Source of the DNA: Apis mellifera
Taxonomy: Eukaryota > Arthropoda > Insecta > Hymenoptera > Apidae
Reading direction: 5' to 3'
DNA length: 64,000 nt
NCBI RefSeq assembly: GCF_003254395.2
Contig: NC_037639.1
Coordinates: forward strand, 8,546,501-8,610,500
Part shown: one piece after another, positions 37,801 to 48,279 of the stretch
Numbering within the stretch: the first letter of the stretch is position 1
Layout of the letters: every line of letters begins with the position of its first letter
Position numbers and translations under genes: made by a program
Notes under the pieces: generated by a model
Databases searched by the model: none
Seen by the model: only the letters and a program-made list of their open reading frames with translations
What the model was told of the DNA's origin: nothing

Positions 37801-40310
37801 GTTTCGCCCACAGGTTCACGACTCGTTTCCTAAAGCTCGTTTCGAGCGTTTCAGTAAAAGGGGGCGCGAAGCGACGAAGAAAAGAATGGAAAACTAGCGT
37901 GGAAGCACGCGACGAGGCGAGGGGATACCCGCGAAACGGAGTAACCAGACGGCCGGCAAAAACGCGTCAGCCGAGACTAATTGCGAGACAGGCGATGACA
38001 GCGTTCCTCGTGGAAAAGACTGCCTTTTGCTCGATTCCCTTGCTGGACGACGGTGTAATGGCCGCCTTTTTTCCCGCGTGATAGTTCGCCTTCTACCTCG
38101 AGATTCTTCGAGGCTGTTAATCCGCCCGAAAAATCGACGCGAATTTTGCCTCTCTTTCTTTAACCGATGTCTTTGATCGCGCGAATAATTGAACGCGTGT
38201 ATTAGATATATTCAGGAATAATAAAAAGAGTTATTGTCGAGGGTATATTTTGAGAAATAAGAAAGTGGGGATTTTATCGATGAAAAGAATAGGAATATTA
38301 TTCTCGAATGAATTCAAAGACGTTCGCTATTGGAATCGTATTCGCATCCCCGCAAATGTAGAAGGATATTTCTTCGTTTTTTAAATTGGTCGGATCGGAC
38401 AAGCGTGAACTCGGAATATCGGCGCGAGAGCGGAGATTTTTGGCGCGAAAGCCGGCCTTGTCATTCAAGTTTAATCGTATTCACGCGGCGGCCGTGTTAA
38501 CGAGACGGTGCGCACGATTGGTCGGTCGCATTTAATATTTACCCGGCTATCATTTCCGCTCGTTTAATTAAAGCGCGCCCCCAACCGCGGCCGCCTCCTT
38601 CGTTCTGAATCGCGATCGGTTCTCCCAGGATATTTACCGAACCAGATTCGCAACGAAATTAAATCGGTACACTCAATCATCTGCGCTTTCGTTACATCGT
38701 TTCACCCGTCGGTTTATCCTCGTCGCTTCTTTCGACGCTTCCTTCCAGACTATTGGTCCGGGAAAATCGTTCGAAAGCTCTTCGTTTTTTGTTGTTTCTT
38801 TTTTTTTTTCCCCTCCTCTTTTCGAGCGCTCGTGAACTTGGGATTAATCGTTGCCCGGGAGACACCGGCGGGCCGCATTAAGCGAGTTGCATGGATCTTA
38901 TCAACCTGCTGTTACTTAATCGACCGGCCAGAATTAATTTCTGCCCTCCCCAGAATTTATAATCAAGCGTTAAATTACGACGCTTCGAGTAGTTTGTTCC
39001 TTGACTTCCTTTTTTTTTTCATTTTCAATTCTTCTCGTGATTTTAATTTTGATCGATCCGAGAGAACGGAAAGTTTCGATTCTTGAGCGATGGATTAAAA
39101 TTCTTCGTTTCTTTCTTCCTCTTTTTTTTTTTTTTAATCTGCGCTTACTTTCCCATTGTTATTTCGCAACGCAAGTTTAAGTTTAAACAAGCGAACGATA
39201 TATACGATACCTAGCGCTGTAGTGAATACAACGATATGCAAACACCTTTTACAGCCCCGTCTATATTTTTTATCGCAAGATTGCAAAAAAGATCGGCGAA
39301 CGATATATCCGTTTATATTATATCAAAGTTCGTGGAAACCGCAATATCTGGTATGTCGGCAAACAGTCGAAAACCCGAGTTATCGTGTCCACCGTTATTA
39401 ATTCGCCGCAATCTTATCACACGTTACAACCCACAATCATGCAAATAAGATTCTTATCCAAACACGGGTAGGGCGATAACGATCGGGTAAACGAGTCGAA
39501 ACAGTGGGTAAAAATTCGAACGTCGCGACCCCTCCGGTACACGGACAATTAAGCTTTTTGCGGTGGCTCGTTTTGCTACCAAATTACACAGTCGGGCCGG
39601 GGTCCGGCGCGAATGGAAAAAATGCAGAAAACGCGGATCGGGTTGCCGTAAATCGTTGTCACTGGACAATGAGTTGAAGCAACGAAGACGAATCGTCCCT
39701 TTCTTCCGCTCGATTCTCGCTCGATCCTCCTTTTTTTCCCCTCTTTTTTCTTTTTTTTTCCCTCTCCGCGTGTTCCTCGCTCGCTGGATTTTCATTAATT
39801 TGCTCGTACAAGCTGTCGGATCGGAATCGGCATCCGGCGCCGCGTCTTTTGACGTTCCGCGGCGAGCATTCCTTCACCGTGTGCCTTTTACACCGTTCCT
39901 CGCCGCTTATTCCGCGCAGGGGGAATCGAGCAAATGTCGCAGTCATCGTGATCCAATAGAGAATTTCGATGATCGATGAATTGATCGGTGAATGAAAGAA
40001 TTTTCAAACGGGAGGAGAACTTTGGATTTAATTTCTTCTCCGAAGCGAAATTTGTAGGGAATAGTTTGAGTTGAATATTTTTTTTTTTCTTTTGGAATTT
40101 TTAAAAGATCATCAAGTGGAGGAAATTTTAGATGGATTCGAAGGTGATAATTTAAAGTAGCGAATCGAGTATTTTCTGTTAATTCTGGAGAGTATTTTAA
40201 GGAATATGATATCGAAGAGGTGTATAAGAGCGATATAGTAGCGTTTCAATTTATATCGCGAAGAAAAATTAAATGTAAATAAAATGTAGATCTTCGTGGT
40301 TCGTTAAAAG

Positions 40311-40330
40311 GGAAATAAAAGGAAATAAAA
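40311..40330. repeat. 10-bp exact tandem duplication
   Basis: GGAAATAAAA is present twice head to tail in AT-rich DNA. Confidence 0.85.
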
Positions 40331-40793
40331 TAATTTAATACGAGAAATATTGCTCGAATTTCTGACTGCGAACAGTTTCATTCCCCTCGTTTCATTATTG
40401 CCTATTCGAGAACCAGGATATCTTGCACCTAATTACTACATTTTGCTACATATTTTATATTTATACACTATCTCGAAACCTGTTTGATGAATAAAAATGA
40501 TTCATATCATCAAACTCGTTAACTTTCTCACGACTACGAATATAAAACGACTACTATGCACTAATCACTACTCGTAAATGTATACAGTACGCTGTACTTT
40601 ATTGGTCGTTGCTATATTTTTTAAGCATAACGTTACACCGTTTTGCATAATAAACTTGGTACAAAAATACTCGAATATCCAAGTATTTAAGTTAGCCTCT
40701 TTTTTTCTTTTTTTTAATCTTTACGATTTTATAGTAGCTACTTAAGCGAACACTTCTATAATTTTCACACTACTTTAAGTAATATATTGAATT

Positions 40794-40864
40794 AAAAAAA
40801 AAAAAACTTAATGCAACCTAGCTTTATTATACAAACACACATACACACACACACATACATATAT
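40794..40864. repeat. A13 run and (CA)n/(TA)n microsatellite
   Basis: A run of 13 A (40794-40806) is followed after 26 bases by an interrupted CA run passing into TA (40833-40864). A poly-A run followed by AT-rich DNA could be the tail of an old retroposed copy, but no body is recognisable upstream. Confidence 0.85.
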
Positions 40865-40962
40865 AAAATTCTACTTAATTTAAACATTCACAGCAAGGTT
40901 TAAAAGCTTGATAAAATCAAGGATCGAAAGATTTTCAAATCCTTGACTTACAAAACACTTTC

Positions 40963-41137
40963 CATAACAAATTCATATTGCACACAGATCCATAATCCAC
41001 ACTGATCCATGTTCCATACAAATCCATACTCTACATAAATTCATATTTCATACAAATCCATATTCCACGCAAACCTATAATTCTCACACAGATCCATACT
41101 CTATACGGGGCTGCGTCCCACACGCAGATCGATATTC
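40963..41137. repeat. Degenerate 17-bp minisatellite
   Basis: About ten units in a row share the consensus CACACAGATCCATATTC. Units start at 40963 (18 bases), 40981, 40998, 41015, 41032, 41049, 41066 (19 bases), 41085, 41102 and 41119 (19 bases); most are exactly 17 bases, and the copies at 40981, 41015, 41049 and 41085 are closest to the consensus. Beyond 41137 the pattern decays through CACACGCAAAC and CACGTTTCG. The period is not a multiple of three and no open frame runs through it, so it is non-coding. It borders the AT-rich block upstream and CpG-richer DNA downstream. Confidence 0.88.
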
Positions 41138-41248
41138 CACACGCAAACAACCTATATCTCGCACGTTTCGCACAACAACCCCCGCGTCGTCACTGCTAGC
41201 CACCTTTACACGCAAAAGGTGTGTCCTCCATATGTGTACACGGTGTCT

Positions 41249-41261
41249 AAAAAAAAAAAAA
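41249..41261. repeat. A13 homopolymer
   Basis: Thirteen consecutive A. Confidence 0.95.
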
Positions 41262-41465
41262 TTTGGCGCGGAAAGGGTTAATAGCAGCGGTGGTCGTCGT
41301 CGCCTTTCCGGGCGACGCGTATCGATTGATAAATCGTCAAGCACCAGCTCGGCTTGTCCGACATCGCGGCTGACATCGAGTGTGTACGTGGCTCGCGTGA
41401 ACAGACAGCCGAGATGGTAACTCGCCGCGGCTACTCGTCGACTATACGCTTTTACAGATTGACCG

Positions 41466-41467
41466 AG

Positions 41468-41511
<44 letters not shown>
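41466..41511. repeat. (GA)n microsatellite
   Basis: About 46 bases of GA repeat, nearly pure apart from AAA interruptions at both ends. It is one of the longest dinucleotide runs in the window. Confidence 0.95.
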
Positions 41512-43649
41512 CTCGTGTGCACGCAACGAGTCTAGATGCGTCCAACCGCACTTTCCATTTCTGTAATCTCAAAGAGGTCGACCGACCTGTCTCCTCCCTT
41601 CCTCGTCCTCCCTCCGCTTTCGATCCGTTTTGCTCGTTGCCGCGTGTCGCGCGCTTTCGCGGCGCTGTGCCGCGCCTCGATCACTCTTGGAAACGAGGGA
41701 TATCTCGCTCCTTATACAGTAATATTTCGTTTTACGATGATTCCAAGCACGAATGTGTTCGGCTCGTTAGGCTGGCTTCCTCGAATCTGTGTCACTCGAA
41801 ATTTTCAACGTTGCATATTATTAATCGAACTCGTGAGTTTTTTAGTGCAGATACATTTTTCTATACCTCTCCACTTGTATCTCGCGTGTTTCCAGCACTT
41901 TTCGCGAATGAGATGAATTTTTTAATGCAGTTGTTCGTCTTAAAATTTATGATACGGATAATATGATTTTGTCGCGTTACAGTTTTTTTCTCTTGAAACA
42001 ATTTTGCGTGCAAACTTTGGATCAAGAGAAAACCAAGTTTCCCTATCCCTGTATCTTCATTCTTTTTTTCTTTTTTTTTTTAGAAAAAACTAGTTGAAAA
42101 AGCTAGCTCCAAAGTAGAAAAGTTGAACGACACGCAAGCATTGTCGACAAGTTTTCTGAACTCCCCCTCTAAACGGAGAAACAAAACGTCCGCTCGTGAA
42201 CGACAGTTTCTAACCCAGGATCTAAAAACTGCGAGATGATCTTCTTATCATTTCAAACGTTAAAGAAAATTAATTCCCACTCGAGTCGAAATCTCCAAAA
42301 CTCTCACCATCCACGAAACGTAAGAAAAAAATTCATGCAGGAACGCGCGAATTAATCTGAAATAAACGAATTGACCCGTTCGAACGCGAAATTTTAATTG
42401 CGCGGAAGGATCGATTTAATTAAAACGACATCGGTCCGAGTAAACGCGGCAAGGATCCCCCGGAAACGCTTATCGCATTGGGATGGAAAGGAGGACGAGA
42501 ACGAAGAAGCGCGCACGAAGCGCAAGAGGAATCGTGGTGGAAGTAGTGGAACGAAGTAAGATCGATAAGCGGAAATACGCGACGGACGGGCGGGCAACGA
42601 GCGGGCTTTATCCGAACGTTCCAATTACCGGCTTCGGATCTTGGATCTGCCTTCTCTTTTATTTGTACACCCATTTCGTGTACGTGCTCACGCACACGCG
42701 GTTCTTAGCTCGCGAGGCAGAACGGAGGGACACACCGCGGTGCGCGCTCGCGGACAGATAGGATCGGACGGGAGCCCAGCCATGTAATTGATTCAGGGTG
42801 AAACAATGAGCCTCTATGCGGAATCGCGTGTATTGCGTGCACGCCTTGCGCGCATCGGAGGAGGAAATTCATGGGTCTGGGAAGCCGCTTTCCTCCTTTC
42901 TTCGATTATCCGCGTGTTGCAACAACGTGTTATAACGTTTTGCAACGAGTAATATATATATTTTAATTCGACATTCGACATTGAAAGAATATTTGATCCG
43001 TGTCTGCTAATTGGATCGTTTCTAGCTCTCTGGTGGATAATTAATTGGTCGAGGGAGGGAGGGATTATAGTTGGAGTTATAGTTATAGAATGAGATATTC
43101 ATCAATCTTTTTCTTGCGAGTAGTTGATGTAGAAAAAAGGAAAAAAGAAATGGGAGATGGTGGGATAAGAATTATTCATGAACGAGTTTATGCGGTTAAC
43201 ACCTAGCTAATGCAATTGCGGTGAAGGGATTGATATTTAGAGTTATTGTTACAACTTAATCATATTACATCGTGATAATTTTACGAGAGAGAGTTTTTCT
43301 TCTTGCTTATCGCATAGACAGATTAATTGATTCAATTTAAACTCTTTATTATCTCCCATTCCTGTTAAAACCTGACATAGTTTCCAATTTTATAATTTTA
43401 TTACATAAGTAATATTAAAATGAAAAGTTAAACGAGCTCGCACGTATACATGTACACCTAGATCCAAAGATATTCGATACGATAATTCACGAAATTACTC
43501 CAGACCGTGGATTTACGATGACGACACATTAATTCCCGAATTTACGATACCCACAGAACCATAACTCTCTCGTACCTCTCTCGATGGCAAACATACGATT
43601 CGGCCGAAATGCTTTTCCACTTTCCCTCCAACCAAGGACGGCCGATCCG

Positions 43650-43688
43650 AAAGGAAGGAAAGAGAGCGAGAGAGAGAAAGAGAGAGCG
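43650..43688. repeat. Purine-rich (GA)n-like run
   Basis: AAGG and GAGA steps over about 38 bases, interrupted by one C. Confidence 0.85.
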
Positions 43689-44030
43689 GTTCGACATCGC
43701 CATTTGGCCATTGACGGTGGCGCGTCCGGCGTTCGGTGCACGATGCACGACAAATGTAAATAGAAAAGCAACGCGAGTGCACCGGGTGGACAAAGGCGCG
43801 TAACGCGCGCCGGGACGAGCGAACAAAGCCGAGGGACTTTTATTATAATAATCTGCAGCCCGTGTGTGTGAGTACGTGCAAACCGAATGCTCGTCTCGTG
43901 TATTTCCTCTCTTCCCCCCCCTCCCCCTCTTCTTTTTTCCAACCCTCTCTCAGTACCCCTTACCGCTCACGAGCGCAATCCTCTCCTTTCTACAGCTTCG
44001 CGATGCACTTTATTGCGAGCAACCCTATTC

Positions 44031-44106
44031 TTTTTTTTTTTTTTTTTATATATATATATACTGTGGTAGGTCAGCCACATCGATATATATATATATATAT
44101 ATATAT
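44031..44106. repeat. T17 plus two (TA)n arms flanking a short stem
   Basis: A run of 17 T (44031-44047) leads into (TA)n at 44048-44060. After CTGTGGTAGGTCAGCCACATCG a second (AT)n run occupies 44083-44106. TGTGG (44062-44066) and CCACA (44075-44079) pair, so the two AT arms and this inner stem form one nested hairpin with an eight-base loop. Microsatellite growth alone could have made the arms; the paired core is the unusual part. Confidence 0.85.
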
Positions 44107-46179
44107 CAGGAGGAGAGTAACGCGTCATAAAAATGCGTGCGCGTATATATACCGTAAGAAAGAAGGGGTAAACGCGCTTTCGACAGCTTTGTAGAGTCCC
44201 TCGCGACTTGTCTACGGCGCGGGAGGGAAACGAGGATTAGAAATGTTCGAGCTTACGGCTCTTGAGAACTATCGCGGAAATTGTAACGCGCGTTAAAGAG
44301 GAGGCGGAGGAGGAGTTGGCTCGAGAGTTGGAAGAGCGCAGGTCGTCTCTGGGATTAGACGTATAAGGCAAGAAAGAATATATTTTATATATATCCGCGG
44401 TTCTGAATATTCCAGTCTCTCTCTCTTTCTCTGTCGTTAAGGATTGAATAATCTCGGATTAGCAAGACGATACGGAACGGATAATTAACTTCATCTTCCT
44501 CTCCTCGTACTCCTCCACAAACGTATTATTCCCGATCATTACGGCACAAGACTAACTCCGTCTATTTCACCGGTTTCACCTCAGAGAAGAATCATCGAAG
44601 ATAATGCGCTCGTACGATACGTAAATCGCGGTAAAGGGGCGCGTCGATAGACAAAGTGGCGCGTCACCGCGTACAAAGCCGTGGATATCGCGGTAGAAAT
44701 TTAATTACGGCATTATTCTCTCCCGCGGGAGAGGGAGGACGTCGTCGTCGCCGTGAATAAAAGTAGTCACGTGCAAAATAACTCGGCTCCTTTCTCGAGC
44801 AGAGGTTCCATCGTTAACGAGACCGGTTCGCTCGAGGGATCCTTGTTTCGTTCCCTCCCCGCGAAAGGATTTTAATTCGTCACCCCGCGACACTCACTGT
44901 CGATACATACGTACGTACGTGCGTACGCGCTCGCGTAATTATACCTAATTGTAACAAGGTGGGAGGAAAAGAGAAAAGAGCGTTGTCCGTGGGTTCCTCG
45001 CGGGCCGCTCGCGCGGACAAAAGAGAAGCGTGGGGGAGGAGAAGGGCTGCGCCTGAGTTTTCTTCTCCTCGAGTTGCGCGAGGGGTGAGGAGGGGAGAGA
45101 AAAAAAAGAACGTCGTCAGGGCGTCCGTCCCCCTCTCTCCGTCCCGAGCGTCGGGATTTCGCGCTTGCAGCGAGGCGGGAGAGCGACGCGTGCCAACGCG
45201 TACGTGCAAAAGAGGGGCGGCGTGCCGGTAACAGTAACGGCGAACGTGCAATCTATTAGAGCGTCTCTCTCCACCCCGCTTCTTCCCCTCGCCGCTTTTT
45301 CTCGCAGGCGTCATCGTGGCAGCGTGATAACGCTGATGAAAATACAGGACCCAAGTCTGTGTAATTACGCGACTCGTCACGTCACGCGTCCCAACGGTAT
45401 AAGGGTTCCTCCCCTCCCCCCTCCTTTTCTTCGCGGATACGATTGTCCCGAACCGGATGGAGTAATTGAAACAAGGAGTGGCGAGGAGGGTGAAAATTCG
45501 TTGGAGGATTCGTTTCGCTTATTTCGAGAGAGATGAATGTATGGTGGTGAAGAGTGGAGGAGGGTGAGAAATATCGGTCGTGGTTTGGACGGTGGAAAGT
45601 TCGATTTGATCCACGAGAGAGAATGAAAATAAAATGAGAGTTGAGAGTTGATGAGAAAATGAAGTCGGAAGATTGATTCGAGGACTAAGTGGCGTGGGAA
45701 ATTTCGATCAGGTCAAGTTTTTCGCGCGGTTAAGTTAATCTCGCGAAGTTAAGAATATAATTGATATGAATGGAATTGAAGTTAGTGGCCCGCGTTTAAG
45801 TTCTCTCGCGGAAGAGTAAATTACGATTTAGCTTGATTTCCATTGCGTTAACAATCGGATCTGATCGCCAATTACAACAATTAAAATGCTTAAAGAGGTC
45901 TATTGACGGAGTACACGATGGAATGCGCATCGAATTGAGTGGAGCTACCATACGCACTATTGCTTAATTAAAACTCTTTAACAAACGCATTGCTAAGCGA
46001 AGAAAGAGAAGCGTTGAATAAATAGAGATTAAACCTGAAATTTAGCACGCTTTAAAACAGCCTCTTGAATAACACAGATTTCGCCACTTTAACCTGGCCC
46101 AAATTACACGTATTTTCCACCCCCTGAAATTGTTTCGTCTGCTCCAAATACAGACTGCCGCGATCCGTGAAAAATCCCG

Positions 46180-46253
46180 TAAAAAAAAGAAAGAAAAAAA
46201 AGAAGGAAGAAAGAAAGAAAGAAAATGAAAAGAAAGAAAAAAGAAAAAGAAGC
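46180..46253. repeat. Long A/G purine run
   Basis: Seventy-four bases of AAAG/AAAA steps with a single T; on the minus strand it reads as a phenylalanine/serine/leucine run. Confidence 0.9.
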
Positions 46254-46706
46254 AGGAATATTTCCCTTTGAATTAAGCCGCATCGCGAAACCACTAGCCC
46301 CATCTGTGCTCCGGACGAGCAACCCCGCATCGACACGGCGCAAAACCGCGTGAAAGCTCCAACTCCATTCGAAAGCCTCGTACCTTTGCAAATCTACCCG
46401 AGTAATACCCGAATCTGGGTCATCGTCTGAATCTTTCGAAGACAAAAGTAGTCTAACGCTACGTCACGTACGTTACCAATGAAATCCGCCTTCGTTTCAA
46501 CCCAGAAGAGAAAGGGGTTGGCGTGGAACCGCAACAAGCTTACAAACCGAAACCACGGCTTTTCTGATAGTAGCACGGTCGAAAAGCTTCGAAGCCTGGA
46601 TCCAACATCGACAACGGCGTAACATGTTAAAAACCATCCGAGAGAAAAGGGGGCGCATTCAATTCATCCTCCTCCTCGTTTTCAATGCTCGCGTTGCGCA
46701 GTATTT

Positions 46707-46727
46707 CTTTTTTTTTTTTCCCCCCCG
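46707..46727. repeat. Adjacent T and C homopolymers
   Basis: A run of about 12 T is followed directly by a run of 7 C. Confidence 0.9.
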
Positions 46728-48150
46728 TTTGCAAACTTTGCGTGTTTTTTTTTTTCGCAAAAGCCTAGGAAAATGATAGCGATAGTTGGCGCAGACGGAT
46801 GCAGACGGCTCGGTTGAATAAAATTCGCGCTTCTGAAGACGTCGTGCACCGCGACCGGCGTTTTTCCACGTCGACCGTTCTCCTCCTGCTCCTCCTCCCT
46901 CTCTTCCTCTTTCTCTCTCTCTCTTCTGCTCGTGAATCATTGACATGCACCGGTTGAATACGAGGTTATTTTTACGCGCGCAGACTAGGAAACCTCCTCG
47001 TAGTCAGGCGTTTTATTGCGCGCCCGTCCCCGATTCAATCCGATAAGCTGTATGAAAGTCATCGTGGTTAATTAGCGTAATGATCGGTGCGGAGCTGTGG
47101 ATTCGTGTCGGCCAAAGAAATTTATTAAAGCTTCCTTTTCGATACTGCTAAATCGTACGCGGCTGTTTATCGTCGATTTGCTATCCGGCTTTGCTTTGTT
47201 TCTTGGAAACCTATTCCTGGAAACGATTTTAACGAGTTACTTAGTTTACTTTCGAATCGTTGCTCGCGCCTATTACGCGAGGATTTTGTTAATAGAATTT
47301 TTCGTAGATTCGGTTGTTTGTGCTATTTTCATTCGCATTAGAATAAATTTAGATAAATGATATTAAATTTCTAATCAAGATCGTGGAAATTTTTATAATA
47401 AACAGTCAATTCGCAATAAGAAAATTTACCGAATAACCTTCTTTCGAAATCTTATTACAGTTAATCTCGAGATAGATCCCATCAAATTCTATCACGTAGG
47501 AGATATCCAATATTTCTAAATCCCGGATCCCACTTTCGCTTCTCGTACTTGAGGAAATCGGGATTCACGAGTGTTCGACCATTCACACGTCGCGCCCTAA
47601 ACGCGTTCTTAATCCTCCCCCGTCGAACGTGTAATGAAGCGGCGCGCGAGGCACTTGACCCGATTTCTGCAGCGACTAATGACTCGGCCTGAATTCACCA
47701 CGAGGGTAGCTGAACCAACCCCCAAGAACGCGAGGACGCCGAACGCGATTATACGCGCGAGATTGTGCAGGGGCGTTTTACCGGCCAGTGCATGCGCGTA
47801 TAATTTTCACACGCTCTTCAACCACGGAAATACGTACCACGGAACGATCATGCGAAAGAAATCACGACATTCTCGATGGCGAAGCGGAAAAATCGCTGGA
47901 AATGGAAGCAAATATATGCAAGATTTGAGGAATTATTCGACGCGCTCCCTTATCCTCCCTTATTTTCTTAAATTCATTGTATTCACACTTATCTTCAATA
48001 ATTCTATCGAACGAACGGATGTACTCGGAGGAACTCTAAAGCAGCATCTCGAGGTTGCGCCCCCGAAATGAATAACGGTCCAGGAACTGCCACTTCCACG
48101 AAGCCGTGAAATCTTGTAAATTACAACTCGACGTTAATCGACGCTGGGCG

Positions 48151-48195
48151 AAAATTAAAAAAAAAGAAGAAGAAGGAAGAAGAAGGAAGAAAAGA
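48151..48195. repeat. A-rich / (AAG)n purine run
   Basis: An A9 stretch passes into AAG and AAGG units. Confidence 0.88.
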
Positions 48196-48256
48196 TGAAT
48201 TCGATGAACAGGCGTGGACCAATGGCTGGAGCAATAATTATTGCTCGGTAGGGTTG

Positions 48257-48279
48257 GTGCGCGCGCGCGCGCGCGCGTG
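48257..48279. repeat. (GC)n alternating purine-pyrimidine run
   Basis: GTGCGC...GCGTG gives 23 strictly alternating purine-pyrimidine bases, 19 of them pure GC. Alternating GC of this length is a classic Z-DNA-prone sequence, and survival of nine consecutive CpGs implies little methylation-driven decay. Confidence 0.92.

Larger units (their letters stand above)
36108..40962. other. Non-coding spacer, no gene recognised
   Basis: Contains an ATTT/ATTC tetranucleotide repeat (36846-36882), a CA-rich run (37779-37800) and T runs near 38800, 39010 and 39125. From about 39980 to 40980 the DNA becomes strongly AT-rich and contains no long frame. A 180-codon minus-strand frame (36096-36638) lies in CpG-rich DNA and has no recognisable domain. 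Confidence 0.55.
41138..44030. other. Non-coding spacer, no gene recognised
   Basis: An A13 run (41249-41261) and a long GA run (41466-41511) are the main repeats. Frames of 126-162 codons between 41084 and 41966 overlap one another on both strands and cross the GA run. The DNA is AT-rich at 42940-43450 and CpG-rich at 42400-42800. Confidence 0.55.
44107..48256. other. Non-coding spacer, no gene recognised
   Basis: CpG-dense at 44930-45240 and AT-rich at 45590-46080 and 47340-47480. Purine runs at 46180-46253 and 48151-48195, T and C homopolymers at 46708-46727 and T runs at 46745-46755. Frames up to 166 codons (44880-45380, -) have no recognisable domain. Confidence 0.55.

Noticed and set aside
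40794..41261. Poly-A runs A13 as tails of retroposed elements
   Set aside because: No element body, no target-site duplication and no reverse-transcriptase-like frame is visible beside them; simple homopolymers explain them.
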